Assembly: GCF_001578105.1 (NCBI RefSeq) | Contig: NZ_CP014275.1 | Span: forward strand, 4,241,001 to 4,305,000 | Length of the DNA: 64,000 nt | Source: Martelella sp. AD-3 | GTDB lineage: Bacteria; Pseudomonadota; Alphaproteobacteria; Rhizobiales; Rhizobiaceae | Direction of reading: 5' to 3' | Shown: in pieces, positions 8,754-17,641 of the stretch | How the letters are laid out: each line of letters starts with the position of its first letter | Numbering within the stretch: the first letter of the stretch is position 1 | Translations under genes and position numbers: made by a program | Notes under the pieces: model-generated | Database searches by the model: none | What the model saw: the letters and a program-made list of their open reading frames with translations, nothing else | Told to the model about the DNA's origin: nothing

Positions 8754-9197
8754 CTACCAGGCGAGTTCCACATGCGGCCTGCCGTCCGACGTTCTCGCCG
8801 GCGACCGGCCGGTTTCGTCGACCGTGCAGTTGATGCGCCGCCGGAAGGCCGAGAAACTGTCAAACGTGACGACATCGACCGCCTCGTCGAATTTCAGCGT
8901 CAGCCGGTAGTGCCCGGGCTTGCCGGCGAAAGCGCTGACGGAAAGGATCTCGGCTTCGAAGGGATGCCCGAGATAGGTTCCCGAAACGCGAGACCCGAGC
9001 ACCCACGGGTTGAGCGGCGGGCGATTGCCGATCCTGGCATGAAGCGTGTTCCAGTCGCGGAAGCCGTGTTGGACGGCGATCAGTTCAAGCGCGCGGGAAT
9101 GGGTGATCGGTTCACCCTCCCGCCCCAGATGGGCGCGCAGGCGTTTTGCCTGATCCTTGAGGCTCTCAAGCGATGGCAGCGGTAAACTGGTGGACAT
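8754..9197 (-). CDS. Glyoxalase_8 (glyoxalase superfamily) domain protein
   Basis: A 147-residue protein starting with SLPLPSLESLKDQAKRLR and then SRALELIAVQHGFRDWNTLHA, the typical N-terminal helix pair of small alphaproteobacterial proteins named after the Glyoxalase_8 domain. The C-terminal half is a beta-rich part with YLGHPFEAEILSV and a C-terminal RPHVELAW. No glyoxalase metal ligands are obvious, so enzymatic activity is not supported. The ATG at 9195-9197 is chosen for the AAGGAAAG upstream. It is divergent from the ArfB gene. Confidence 0.65.
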   Translation of the reverse strand: MSTSLPLPSLESLKDQAKRLRAHLGREGEPITHSRALELIAVQHGFRDWNTLHARIGNRPPLNPWVLGSRVSGTYLGHPFEAEILSVSAFAGKPGHYRLTLKFDEAVDVVTFDSFSAFRRRINCTVDETGRSPARTSDGRPHVELAW

Positions 9198-9452
9198 GGC
9201 GAAGTCTTTCCTTCGCATTCGCCTGTCTGGTGGTTCGGTGCCCGCATTGCCGGAACCGCGAATGCGCAAGGTTTTCAACACATCGCTCATCGGTTCAAGG
9301 GGAACTTCACCAAGGTTTCAAAAACCGCGGGCGGCCGGCGTCCCTTGCCGTCGCCGCTCAATAGGCCGCATTGCCGTCCGCGTCAAGCAGAAGCCGTTTC
9401 ACCGGCGATTGCGGCCTTGAAGACCGGACGACTGCGTGGGATAACGCGGGCC

Positions 9453-9890
9453 ATGGCATCACGCGATCTCATCATCAATGACCGGATCACCATTTTCGGC
9501 TGGGAGCTGACCGAGCAGTTCGTGCTTTCCGGCGGGCCCGGCGGGCAGAACGTCAACAAGGTGGCAACCGCCGTGCAGCTGTTCTTTCCCGTTGCAGCCT
9601 CGCCCTCCCTTCCCGAACGCGTGAAGCGCAATGCGATGCGCCTTGGCGGCCGCAAGGTCTCCAAGGAGGGCGTTCTGCTGATCGAGGCCAATGCCCACCG
9701 AAGCCAGGAGCGCAACCGCGAGGAGGCGCGCGAGAAGCTGAGGGAACTGATCCTCGCCGCCGCCGCGCCGCCGCCGCCGCGCCGGCGCAAGACCAAGCCG
9801 ACGCGCGGTTCGATCGAGCGCCGCCTGAAGGCCAAGGCCGGCCGCTCGGAAATCAAGAAGGCGCGCGGCAAGCCCGCGCCGGACGAGTAA
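9453..9890 (+). CDS. arfB: Ribosome-rescue peptidyl-tRNA hydrolase ArfB (YaeJ)
   Basis: A 145-residue class I release-factor-like protein with the catalytic GGQ at 30-32 in SGGPGGQNVNK. A basic C-terminal tail (about 105-145, rich in R and K) follows. In this family the tail enters the empty mRNA channel of a stalled ribosome while GGQ hydrolyses peptidyl-tRNA. There is no codon-recognition domain. The ATG at 9453 fits the family N-terminus. It is separated by only 3 bp from alkB and the two are surely cotranscribed. Confidence 0.9.
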   Translation: MASRDLIINDRITIFGWELTEQFVLSGGPGGQNVNKVATAVQLFFPVAASPSLPERVKRNAMRLGGRKVSKEGVLLIEANAHRSQERNREEAREKLRELILAAAAPPPPRRRKTKPTRGSIERRLKAKAGRSEIKKARGKPAPDE

Positions 9891-9893
9891 ACC

Positions 9894-10544
9894 ATGAGCG
9901 TCGACAAGCCGGTTTTGCCCGAAGGATTTCGCTATCTGCCGGACTATCTCGACCGCGCAGCGCAGGAGGCCCTTGTCGAAGACATCCGCGCCGTGGTGAC
10001 GCAAGCTCCGCTCTATGTGCCGACCATGCCGCGCACGGGGAAAGCGATGTCCGTGCGGATGACCAATTGCGGCCCGCTCGGCTGGGTCACTGACAAGGAG
10101 GGCGGCTATCGCTATCAGGCGACCCACCCCGTCACCGGCAGGCCGTGGCCGCAAATGCCCGAACGGCTTATAGCGCTCTGGCGCGACCTTGCGGATTATC
10201 CCGAACCGCCGGAAGCCTGCCTGATCAATTTCTACGATGACACGGCGAAGATGGGCATGCATCAGGACAGCGACGAGGCCGATTTCTCAGCCCCCGTGCT
10301 TTCCGTCTCGCTCGGCGACACCTGTCTCTTCCGCGTCGGCGGCACGGACCGCAAGGACAAGGCCCAATCGCTGAAACTTGCAAGTGGCGACATCGTGCTG
10401 CTTTCCGGCAAGAGCCGGCTTGCCTATCACGGCGTGACCCGGACCTATCCGGGCACCTCGACACTGCTGAAGCATGGCGGGCGGATCAACCTGACGCTGC
10501 GGCGGGTAGGCTCTCCGCCTCTGCAGCGTCATCCTCGGGCTTGA
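9894..10544 (+). CDS. alkB: Alpha-ketoglutarate-dependent dioxygenase AlkB
   Basis: A 216-residue Fe(II)/2-oxoglutarate dioxygenase that removes methyl groups from 1-methyladenine and 3-methylcytosine in DNA and RNA. Iron ligands H123 and D125 lie in GMHQDSDE and H179 in LAYHGV. The 2-oxoglutarate-binding arginine is in the RINLTLRR segment (197-204). The length equals the E. coli protein. It follows arfB after 3 bp. The last codons lie inside a palindromic repeat. Confidence 0.93.
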   Translation: MSVDKPVLPEGFRYLPDYLDRAAQEALVEDIRAVVTQAPLYVPTMPRTGKAMSVRMTNCGPLGWVTDKEGGYRYQATHPVTGRPWPQMPERLIALWRDLADYPEPPEACLINFYDDTAKMGMHQDSDEADFSAPVLSVSLGDTCLFRVGGTDRKDKAQSLKLASGDIVLLSGKSRLAYHGVTRTYPGTSTLLKHGGRINLTLRRVGSPPLQRHPRA

Positions 10545-10556
10545 CCCGAGGTGACG
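10527..10556. repeat. Short palindromic repeat spanning the alkB stop
   Basis: CGTCATCCTCGGG, loop CTTGA, CCCGAGGTGACG forms a stem of 12 pairs with one bulged T. The alkB stop codon TGA lies in the loop (10542-10544). Palindromes of the form CCTCGGGCTTGACCCGAGG are widespread in rhizobial genomes. It may double as the alkB terminator, although no T-run follows. Confidence 0.6.
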
Positions 10557-10695
10557 TAGGAGGGGAAGAACAACGGGCGGACGCAGTTCACTGTCAAGGC
10601 GACGCGGCGCTGCGGAAGGCACCATGCCTAGATTCAATAGGGTAGACCGCCGCTGACATCGAAAACGCCCCCACCTCGATCGGGCGCAACCCGCC

Positions 10696-11694
10696 TCACA
10701 GCTTCCTCAGCGCCACCGTTTCCACCAGGTGATCCCGGCCCTTGCGCAGGATCAGGTCGGCGCGGGGGCGGGTGGGGAGGATGTTGTCCTCGAGGTTTCT
10801 AAGATTGATATTGTTCCAGAGGTCTTCCGCCGTCGACAGCGCGTCCTTTTCCGAAAGCAGGGCGTAGCGGTGGAAATAGGAGGCGGGATCCCGGAAAGCA
10901 GTGTTGCGCAGCTTCTTGAAGCGCTCGATATACCAGTGGTGGATCAGCGAGACATCGGCGTCTATATAGATCGAGAAGTCGAAGAAATCGGACACCATCG
11001 GGACCATGCGCCCGCCGGCGGGCAGGCTGCGCGCCTGCAGCACGTTGATCCCCTCGAAGATCAGGATATCCGGCCGGTCGACGGTCACGTAGGCGTCCGG
11101 CATCACGTCATAGCTCAGGTGCGAATAAAGCGGCGCCTTCACATTCGGCATGCCGGCCTTGATGGCGGAGAGAAACCTGAGGATCGCCGCCGTGTCGAAG
11201 CTCTCGGGAAAGCCCTTGCGGCGCATCAGCCCTTCCATTTCCAGAACCGCATTGGGAAACAGGAAGCCGTCGGAGGTGACGAGATCGACCTTGGGACTGG
11301 AAGGCCAGCGCGCGAGCAATTGCTTCAGGAGGCGCGCGGTTGTCGATTTTCCGACGGCCACCGGCCCGGCAACGCCGATGATGAAGGGCGTCTTGCTGTC
11401 CTGCTTGCCGAAGCTCAGGAAACGGCTGCGCTGGCGAAACAGCATCTGCGAGCTTTCCACATGGGTGGAAAGCAGCCGCGACAGCGAGAGATAGATGCGG
11501 CGCACTTCCTCAAGCTCGATCGGGTCGTTGAGCGAACGCAGCTTGCGCACTTCGTCCGCCGTCAGCGTCAGCGGCGTGTCGGCGCGAAAGCGCGACCATT
11601 CTTCCGCCGAGAAGAAACGGTAGGGCGAGACCGGGTCGGTCAGGTCCTCGCCGGCATTGTCCTGCAGAAACGTGTCCTCGAACTCGCGGATCAT
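10696..11694 (-). CDS. coaA: Pantothenate kinase, type I
   Basis: A 332-residue kinase that phosphorylates pantothenate, the first step of coenzyme A synthesis. The P-loop [11 protein letters not shown] lies at 107-117, and the family motifs TSDGFLFPN and IFEGINVLQ follow. It is the last gene of the histidine operon: its ATG overlaps the hisE stop codon (ATGA at 11691-11694), which also fixes the start. The frame remains open upstream, but only as a shadow of hisE. Confidence 0.95.
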   Translation of the reverse strand: MIREFEDTFLQDNAGEDLTDPVSPYRFFSAEEWSRFRADTPLTLTADEVRKLRSLNDPIELEEVRRIYLSLSRLLSTHVESSQMLFRQRSRFLSFGKQDSKTPFIIGVAGPVAVGKSTTARLLKQLLARWPSSPKVDLVTSDGFLFPNAVLEMEGLMRRKGFPESFDTAAILRFLSAIKAGMPNVKAPLYSHLSYDVMPDAYVTVDRPDILIFEGINVLQARSLPAGGRMVPMVSDFFDFSIYIDADVSLIHHWYIERFKKLRNTAFRDPASYFHRYALLSEKDALSTAEDLWNNINLRNLEDNILPTRPRADLILRKGRDHLVETVALRKL

Positions 11695-12014
11695 GAAGGC
11701 GCGCGCCCCGCCTTTTCGGCAAGGCCCGACTGGCCGGTGCGCCTTGCCAGTTCGTCCATGACTTCGGTGAGCGGAATATCGGCGATCTTCAGCACCACGA
11801 GCAGATGGTAGAGCAGGTCGGCGGTCTCGCTCTTCAGGTTCTCCCGATCCTCGGCGATGGCCGCGATCACGGTTTCGACGGCTTCCTCGCCAAGCTTCTT
11901 GGCCGCCTTGCACTGGCCCTTGGAAACGAGCTTGGCCGTCCAGCTTTCCTCGGGCGCGGCCTTGGCGCGCTCGGCGACGATCGCCTCGAGATCGGCGAGT
12001 GTGAATTCGGACAT
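11691..12014 (-). CDS. hisE: Phosphoribosyl-ATP pyrophosphatase
   Basis: A 107-residue MazG-like all-alpha enzyme that hydrolyses phosphoribosyl-ATP to phosphoribosyl-AMP, step 2 of histidine synthesis. The motif [15 protein letters not shown] and the metal-binding EsaDLLYH-like segment [12 protein letters not shown] are present. HisI is not fused to it and is not in the window. It lies 16 bp after hisF and overlaps coaA by 4 bp. Confidence 0.95.
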   Translation of the reverse strand: MSEFTLADLEAIVAERAKAAPEESWTAKLVSKGQCKAAKKLGEEAVETVIAAIAEDRENLKSETADLLYHLLVVLKIADIPLTEVMDELARRTGQSGLAEKAGRAPS

Positions 12015-12030
12015 ATCGTTCCTCCCCGTC

Positions 12031-12813
12031 TCAGTCGAGACGCATGGCGATGCCGTGATCAGCCATATACTGTTTTGCCTCGCCGATGGAATAGGTACCA
12101 AAGTGGAAGATCGAGGCGGCGAGCACGGCCGTCGCGTGGCCCTCACGAATGCCCTCGACCATATGATCGAGATTGCCAACGCCGCCGGAGGCGATGACCG
12201 GAACGGAAACCGCATCGGCGATCGCGCGCGTTAGCTCCAGATCAAAACCGGCCTTGGTGCCGTCACGGTCCATCGAGGTCAGCAGGATTTCGCCCGCGCC
12301 GCGCGCGACAACCTTTTTCGCAAACGCCACGGCATCGATCCCTGTCGGCTGGCGTCCGCCATGGGTATAGATTTCCCAGGCGCTTTCGCCCTCCTTCGGG
12401 GCTTCGGTCCGCCGCTTGGCGTCGATCGCCACCACAATGCACTGATTGCCGAACTTGTCGGCCGCTTCGGCGACGAAATCCGGGTTCTTCACCGCCGCCG
12501 AATTGATCGACACCTTGTCTGCGCCACACAGCAGAAGCTTGCGGATATCGGCCACCGTGCGCACCCCGCCGCCCACGGTCAGCGGCATGAAGCAGTGTTC
12601 GGCCGTGCGGGTCACGACATCGAAGATCGTCTCGCGATTGTCGGAGGTGGCGGTGATGTCGAGAAAGCAGAGCTCGTCGGCGCCCGCAGCGTCATAGGCG
12701 CGCGCCGCCTCCACCGGATCGCCGGCATCGATCAGGTCGACAAAGTTCACCCCCTTGACGACTCGTCCGTCCTTGACGTCGAGACAGGGGATTACACGGG
12801 CTTTGAGTGTCAT
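12031..12813 (-). CDS. hisF: Imidazole glycerol phosphate synthase, cyclase subunit
   Basis: A 260-residue TIM barrel. The catalytic aspartates are D12 in [10 protein letters not shown] and the Asp of VVAIDAKRR. With HisH it turns PRFAR and glutamine-derived ammonia into imidazole glycerol phosphate and AICAR. Its start overlaps the hisA stop by 4 bp. Confidence 0.97.
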   Translation of the reverse strand: MTLKARVIPCLDVKDGRVVKGVNFVDLIDAGDPVEAARAYDAAGADELCFLDITATSDNRETIFDVVTRTAEHCFMPLTVGGGVRTVADIRKLLLCGADKVSINSAAVKNPDFVAEAADKFGNQCIVVAIDAKRRTEAPKEGESAWEIYTHGGRQPTGIDAVAFAKKVVARGAGEILLTSMDRDGTKAGFDLELTRAIADAVSVPVIASGGVGNLDHMVEGIREGHATAVLAASIFHFGTYSIGEAKQYMADHGIAMRLD

Positions 12814-13544
12814 GACGGCAGACCTTTCAGCATCTCAAGCGCCTCGGCCGGGTCGATCCGGCCATCATAGAGCGCGCGGCCGGAGATTGCGCCTTCGAGG
12901 ATCTGGGCGTCGGGCCTGGTCATGCGGGCGATATCGTCCATCGAGGCGAGGCCGCCTGAGGCGATGACCGGGATGTTGACGGCGGCGGCCAGCGCCAGCG
13001 TTGAATCCCAGTTGATGCCGGTCAGCACCCCGTCACGGTCGATATCGGTATAGATGATCGCGGCAACGCCCGCGCCCTCAAAGCGTTTGGCAAGCTCCAC
13101 CACCTCAAGCTCGGACGCTTCCGCCCAGCCCTCGACCGCCACCTTGCCGCCGCGCGCGTCGATGCCGACGGCGATCTTGCCGGGAAAAGCCTTGCAGGCC
13201 GCCTTCACCAGTTCCGGATCGCGCACGGCGACCGTACCGAGTATGACGCGGGCAAGACCCTTCGACAGCCAGTTTTCGATATGCTCCAGCGAGCGGATGC
13301 CGCCGCCAAGCTGCACCGGGTTTTTCGTCGCCTTCAGGATAGCGTCGACGGCTGCGCCATTCACGCTCTCGCCGGCAAAGGCGCCGTTCAGATCCACCAC
13401 ATGCAGATGAGTAAAGCCCTGGTCCTCAAAGGCTTTCGCCTGGGCGGCGGGATCGGGATTGTAGATCGTCGCCTGCTCCATATCGCCGAGCTTGAGGCGC
13501 ACGCACTGGCCGTCTTTCAGGTCGATGGCGGGAAAAAGGATCAT
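12810..13544 (-). CDS. hisA: ProFAR isomerase
   Basis: A 244-residue TIM barrel isomerising ProFAR to PRFAR. The catalytic base is D8 in [10 protein letters not shown] and the acid lies in [10 protein letters not shown]. It resembles HisF, as expected from common ancestry. A 38-bp gap separates it from hisH. Confidence 0.97.
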   Translation of the reverse strand: MILFPAIDLKDGQCVRLKLGDMEQATIYNPDPAAQAKAFEDQGFTHLHVVDLNGAFAGESVNGAAVDAILKATKNPVQLGGGIRSLEHIENWLSKGLARVILGTVAVRDPELVKAACKAFPGKIAVGIDARGGKVAVEGWAEASELEVVELAKRFEGAGVAAIIYTDIDRDGVLTGINWDSTLALAAAVNIPVIASGGLASMDDIARMTRPDAQILEGAISGRALYDGRIDPAEALEMLKGLPS

Positions 13545-13582
13545 CTGGCTTCAGTCTCTCGAAATAGAAATTAGGGGCCGCC

Positions 13583-14233
13583 TCACGGCGTCCACGTCAG
13601 AAAATTGGCGATCAGCTTCAGGCCGAGCGTCTGGCTCTTTTCCGGGTGGAATTGCGCGCCGGCCTTGTTGCCGTCGGCGACGAAGGCAGTGACGGGGCCG
13701 CCGTAATCGGTGGTGGCGATCACCTGTCCGGGCTTTTTTGCGGCCAGGTGATAGGAGTGGACGAAATAGGCGTGCAAGCCGTCCTCGCCGGTCGGGATGC
13801 CGTCGAAGAGCGGATGCGGCGTGTTCAGCGTCAGCGTGTTCCAGCCGATCTGCGGGATCTTGAGGTCCGGATCGGCCGGCGTGATTTCGGTCACGTCGCC
13901 GGCAATCCAGCCGAAACCCTCCGAAACGGTCTTTTCCAACCCGCGCTCGGACATCAGCTGCATGCCGACGCAGATGCCGAGGAAGGGGCGGGCCTTGTCC
14001 TCGGCCACCTCGCGGATCGCCTCGACCATGCCCGGCACGGCATCCAGCCCGGCGCGGCAATCGGCATAGGCGCCGACGCCCGGCAGAACGATGCGGTCGG
14101 CCGCTGCCACGATCTCGGCCTTGTCGGTGAGGATGATCTCGGCATCGAGACCTTCCTCGCGCGCGGCCCGCTCAAACGCCTTGGTCGCCGAGCGCAGATT
14201 GCCCGAGCCGTAATCGATTATCGCAACTTTCAT
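13583..14233 (-). CDS. hisH: Imidazole glycerol phosphate synthase, glutamine amidotransferase subunit
   Basis: A 216-residue class I glutaminase with the catalytic triad C88 (GICVGMQ), H196 and E198 (FHPEKS). It supplies ammonia to HisF. Three ATGs lie close together (14242, 14236 and 14233 as first bases on the minus strand). The last gives the family N-terminus [11 protein letters not shown] and is chosen, but no strong ribosome site separates them. It follows the DUF2628 gene after about 11 bp. Confidence 0.93.
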   Translation of the reverse strand: MKVAIIDYGSGNLRSATKAFERAAREEGLDAEIILTDKAEIVAAADRIVLPGVGAYADCRAGLDAVPGMVEAIREVAEDKARPFLGICVGMQLMSERGLEKTVSEGFGWIAGDVTEITPADPDLKIPQIGWNTLTLNTPHPLFDGIPTGEDGLHAYFVHSYHLAAKKPGQVIATTDYGGPVTAFVADGNKAGAQFHPEKSQTLGLKLIANFLTWTP

Positions 14234-14244
14234 CATCGTCATCT

Positions 14245-14697
14245 TCAAGAATAGGTGTCCATCAGGCCGATGCCGGAAGGCATCGCAGCGCGATTGCCGG
14301 CGGGGCCGGAGGTAAAATCGGTGAATATGGGCCTCTCGTTCCGGCCGGCAAAATAGATCGCTTCCGCCGTCTCGATATCGGGCGCGACCACCACGCCATC
14401 AGGCATGAAGCCGCGACGTTCCATGGCAAGCGCCTTCCATTCGCGCCCCTCGAACCCGATCAGCAGGTTGAGCGCGAGCGAGGCGGCGCTTGCGCCAAGC
14501 GAAAGCGGCTCGAAGTAACCGGCAACGGCCAGCACGATCGAAAGCCCAAGGGTGATGAAGCCCGCCAGCCATGCCCGGTTGGCCAAAAGCCAGAACGGGC
14601 CGAACAGAAAGGCAAGCCAGGCGAAGCGGTCGCGGATGAAGCGGATCTTCTCCGGATCATTGTCGCCGGGCGGGATCAGAACGAGGTAACTTCCCAT
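14245..14697 (-). CDS. DUF2628 small membrane protein
   Basis: A 150-residue protein with a short cytosolic N-terminus ([10 protein letters not shown]), a basic motif [21 protein letters not shown], and three or so membrane helices between residues 30 and 85. The soluble C-terminus ends in a GIGLMDTYS tail. DUF2628 proteins have no established function. Its place between hisB and hisH, 10 bp after hisB and about 11 bp before hisH, is seen in other rhizobia and means it is coexpressed with histidine enzymes. Confidence 0.8.
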   Translation of the reverse strand: MGSYLVLIPPGDNDPEKIRFIRDRFAWLAFLFGPFWLLANRAWLAGFITLGLSIVLAVAGYFEPLSLGASAASLALNLLIGFEGREWKALAMERRGFMPDGVVVAPDIETAEAIYFAGRNERPIFTDFTSGPAGNRAAMPSGIGLMDTYS

Positions 14698-14707
14698 CGG
14701 GCCTCCT

Positions 14708-15316
14708 TCAGGCGAGCATGCCCTTTGTCGACGGCACGCGGCCCTTCTGGCGCGGATCGATCTCGGCGGCGGAGCGCAGCGCGCGGGCCACCGCCTTGAA
14801 GCAGGTCTCGGCGATATGGTGGCTGTTGGCGCCGTAATGATTGAGCACATGCAGCGTGATGCCGGCATTCTGGGCCAGCGCCTGAAAGAATTCGCGCACA
14901 AGCTCGGTGTCGAACGTGCCGATCTTCTCCGACGGGAAGGCGACATTCCAGACCAGAAACGGCCGACCGGAAAGGTCGAGCGCGGCCTTGGTCATGGTTT
15001 CGTCCATGGCAAGGTCGATCGAGGCATAACGCGTCACCCCGGCGCGGTCGCCCAGCGCCTTTGCCAGCGCCTGGCCGATGGCGATGCCGACATCCTCCAC
15101 CGTGTGATGATCGTCGATATGCAGATCGCCCTTCGCCTCAACGCTCATGTCGATCAGCGAATGGCGGGAAAGCTGGTCGAGCATATGGTCGAAAAAGCCG
15201 ATCCCCGTCGAAATCCGCGCCTCGCCGCTGCCGTCGATATTGACGGAAACGGAAATGGCGGTTTCCCTGGTCTTGCGCGCAATCTCGGCGCGGCGGGCTT
15301 CGCTTTCGGCTGCCAT
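14708..15316 (-). CDS. hisB: Imidazoleglycerol-phosphate dehydratase
   Basis: A 202-residue monofunctional dehydratase (no phosphatase domain). Mn-binding motifs [10 protein letters not shown] and NSHHIAE are present, with [10 protein letters not shown]. It removes water from imidazole glycerol phosphate. It is the first gene of the operon; the 233-bp region up to the divergent exporter gene must hold the operon promoter. Confidence 0.96.
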   Translation of the reverse strand: MAAESEARRAEIARKTRETAISVSVNIDGSGEARISTGIGFFDHMLDQLSRHSLIDMSVEAKGDLHIDDHHTVEDVGIAIGQALAKALGDRAGVTRYASIDLAMDETMTKAALDLSGRPFLVWNVAFPSEKIGTFDTELVREFFQALAQNAGITLHVLNHYGANSHHIAETCFKAVARALRSAAEIDPRQKGRVPSTKGMLA

Positions 15317-15549
15317 TCTCTTCGTCTCTCTCCATCACATGCGGTATCGCCGTTTCTTAACAGGCAGGCCCGGCAAGCGCAAAAGAAAAGCGGGAACATC
15401 GGATCGGGCAGGGATACCGGTCTTGACGTTTTCAAGGTCGTCGCATGGTTTTTCACAGACGACCGGCATTCGCCGTCGCTTGCGCCTTTCAATGCGGAGC
15501 GTTCTCGGCTACAGCCTGACAGGTGAATGCCTCCGGAAAGTCTCCCCTC

Positions 15550-16044
15550 ATGTCATCTCCAGCCCGCCCCTCGCTCATCTATTTCCTTGCCGCCTTTGCG
15601 GCCGGCTGCATCATGGCCGTGATGACCCACCTGAACGCGGTCGTCGCGCTCTATGGCTCGCCCATGTATGCCTCCTGGGCCGGCCACGGCTGCGGCACGC
15701 TGGCGGCCATCGCCATTCTCGTCTTTCTCCGGTTCCGCAAATCCGGAGCGGGCGAGAGCGGCCCGAGAGCCGAGAAAATCCGCGTGCCCTGGTGGGGCTA
15801 TCTCGGCGGCGTCTCTGGTGCCGCCACCGTCGTTGCCGCTTCGCTCGCGGTCAATTCGCCCCTGGCGCTGTCGGGCGCGATCGCCCTTGGTCTCGGCGGC
15901 CAGGTGCTGTTTTCGCTTGCCGCCGACCAGTGGGGCCTGTTCGGCCTTCCGGCGCGCCGTCTCGACCTGCGCGACCTGATGGCAGTCCTGTTCATCCTTT
16001 CGGGCTCCGTCCTCGTCATCATGTCGGGAGGGGCCGAGGCATGA
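15550..16044 (+). CDS. DMT-superfamily small transporter, YdcZ (DUF606) type, first subunit
   Basis: A 164-residue membrane protein with about five hydrophobic helices (YFLAAFAAGCIMAVM, CGTLAAIAILVFL, LGGVSGAATVVAA, IALGLGGQVLF, LMAVLFILSGSVLVIM), the half-size YdcZ fold. The ATG at 15550 is preceded by GGAAAG at 15535-15540; an upstream in-frame GTG has no ribosome site. It overlaps the next gene by ATGA. The substrate is unknown. Confidence 0.75.
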   Translation: MSSPARPSLIYFLAAFAAGCIMAVMTHLNAVVALYGSPMYASWAGHGCGTLAAIAILVFLRFRKSGAGESGPRAEKIRVPWWGYLGGVSGAATVVAASLAVNSPLALSGAIALGLGGQVLFSLAADQWGLFGLPARRLDLRDLMAVLFILSGSVLVIMSGGAEA

Positions 16045-16481
16045 TCTTTCCGATCCTCTTCGCCGTTGCCGCCGGCGTTCTCGTCGGTATCAGCCGTCAG
16101 GTCAACGGACGCCTCAGCGTCTCCACCTCGCCGATGGTCTCCTCCTTCTACAACCACATTGTCGGGTTCATCACCGTCAGCGTGGTTGCCGTCATCATCG
16201 GCGGGCTGATCCCGCCGACGGTCTCCGAGGTCCCGCTCTACGGGTACCTTGCCGGCCCGGTCGGCGTCATCTTCGTCGCTGCGGGCTCCTGGGTCATCCC
16301 GAAGATCGGCGCAGTCAACACCGCGGTGCTGATCATCGGCGGCCAGATGTGCATGAGCGCGCTCATGGATGTGGTCGAAGGCGTGGAGGGCCAGCGGCTG
16401 CTGAGGCTTGCGGGACTGGCGCTCATCCTTGTCGGCATGATCATCGCCCAGAGCCGTAAGAAACCGCAAGTCGCAAGCTGA
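16041..16481 (+). CDS. DMT-superfamily small transporter, YdcZ (DUF606) type, second subunit
   Basis: A 146-residue hydrophobic protein beginning MIFPILFAVAAGVLVGISRQVNG, the characteristic YdcZ start. Helices follow at about 40-57, 72-88, 92-108 and 122-138. It is a paralogue of the preceding protein; the ATGA overlap suggests equimolar synthesis and a heterodimeric pore, as in paired small multidrug resistance proteins. Export of a small solute is likely but unproven. Confidence 0.75.
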   Translation: MIFPILFAVAAGVLVGISRQVNGRLSVSTSPMVSSFYNHIVGFITVSVVAVIIGGLIPPTVSEVPLYGYLAGPVGVIFVAAGSWVIPKIGAVNTAVLIIGGQMCMSALMDVVEGVEGQRLLRLAGLALILVGMIIAQSRKKPQVAS

Positions 16482-16580
16482 GGCAGGCCTCACGGATTGC
16501 AAATGAGGCACGGCTGCCTACATAGGAAGCCGGACAGGCTTCGCGCGCCTTTTTGCGAAGCCGGAAACGAGGTGACTATC

Positions 16581-17138
16581 ATGAGCGAACACAATCCCTT
16601 CGGCACCATGCACGCCACCACCATCATCACCGTCCGCAAGGACGGCAAGGTGGTGATGGCCGGCGACGGCCAGGTCTCGCTCGGCCAGACGGTGATGAAG
16701 GGCAATGCCCGCAAGGTCCGCCGCATCGGCAAGGGCAATGTCATTGCCGGTTTTGCCGGCGCCACGGCCGATGCCTTTACGCTTCTGGAGCGGCTGGAGC
16801 GCAAGCTGGAGCAATATCCCGACCAGCTGATGCGCGCCTGCGTCGAGCTTGCCAAGGACTGGCGCACGGACAAGTATCTGCGCAATCTCGAAGCCATGAT
16901 GCTGGTCGCCGACAAGGACATTACGCTGGCCGTCACCGGCAACGGCGATGTGCTGGAGCCCGAACACGGCGTCATGGCCATCGGCTCCGGCGGCAACTAC
17001 GCCTATGCGGCGGCCTGGGCGCTGATGGACAGCGACAAGCCCGCCGATGTCGTTGCCCGCCGCGCCATGGAGATCGCCTCGGAAATCTGCGTCTACACCA
17101 ACGGCAACATCATCGTGGAAACCCTGGATGCCGCATGA
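16581..17138 (+). CDS. hslV: ATP-dependent protease proteolytic subunit HslV
   Basis: A 185-residue proteasome-beta-like threonine protease. Processing is expected before T13 of [10 protein letters not shown], exposing the nucleophile. [10 protein letters not shown] and AIGSGGNYA are family motifs. GAGGTGA lies before the ATG. It forms the dodecamer capped by HslU. Confidence 0.96.
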   Translation: MSEHNPFGTMHATTIITVRKDGKVVMAGDGQVSLGQTVMKGNARKVRRIGKGNVIAGFAGATADAFTLLERLERKLEQYPDQLMRACVELAKDWRTDKYLRNLEAMMLVADKDITLAVTGNGDVLEPEHGVMAIGSGGNYAYAAAWALMDSDKPADVVARRAMEIASEICVYTNGNIIVETLDAA

Positions 17139-17628
17139 CGGGACCATAAGCTTCAGGCCGCTTGCCGCAAGCGACCTGGAATTGATGGGCCGCTGGCTTG
17201 CCGCGCCGCATGTCGCTGTCTGGTGGGAACGGGCGGACAAGCAGGTGGAACAGATGCGTTCGCACCTCGATGATCCGACGGTCTCCCCTTTCGTGGTGCT
17301 TCTGGATGATGTGCCGATCGGCTACATCCAGCTTTGCGATCTCGACGGCGAGCGCGACAGGGAACCCGCCCTTGCCGGTCAGCCCGCCGGCACGTTCGGG
17401 ATCGATCAGTTTATCGGCCCGGCCGAGATGATCGGCAAGGGGCTCGGCACCCGCCTCGTCTCCGCCATGGCGGAGCGGGCATTGAACAATGACGCCAAGC
17501 GCGTCCTCGTCGATCCGCACCCCGACAATGCGGCGGCGATCCGCGCCTATGAGAAGGCCGGCTTTGTCCGGCTCGGCACCTTCAGCATGACAGGCGGTCC
17601 GGCGCTGCTGATGGCCCGCGACCCTTGA
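17128..17628 (+). CDS. GNAT acetyltransferase, AAC(6')-like
   Basis: A 166-residue GNAT protein. It begins [18 protein letters not shown] and includes [27 protein letters not shown] (acetyl-CoA pyrophosphate loop) and [13 protein letters not shown], the layout of aminoglycoside 6'-N-acetyltransferases and of related siderophore or lysine acetyltransferases. The ATG at 17128 overlaps hslV by 11 bp and is the only start giving a complete domain. A GNAT gene in this position is common in rhizobia; substrate and drug resistance are not established. Confidence 0.8.
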   Translation: MPHDGTISFRPLAASDLELMGRWLAAPHVAVWWERADKQVEQMRSHLDDPTVSPFVVLLDDVPIGYIQLCDLDGERDREPALAGQPAGTFGIDQFIGPAEMIGKGLGTRLVSAMAERALNNDAKRVLVDPHPDNAAAIRAYEKAGFVRLGTFSMTGGPALLMARDP

Positions 17629-17641
17629 GGAGCAGTAACAG

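Noticed and set aside
17128..17628. Acquired aminoglycoside resistance gene
   Set aside because: The gene lies in a conserved housekeeping operon, shares its composition, and overlaps hslV; there is no sign of transfer.
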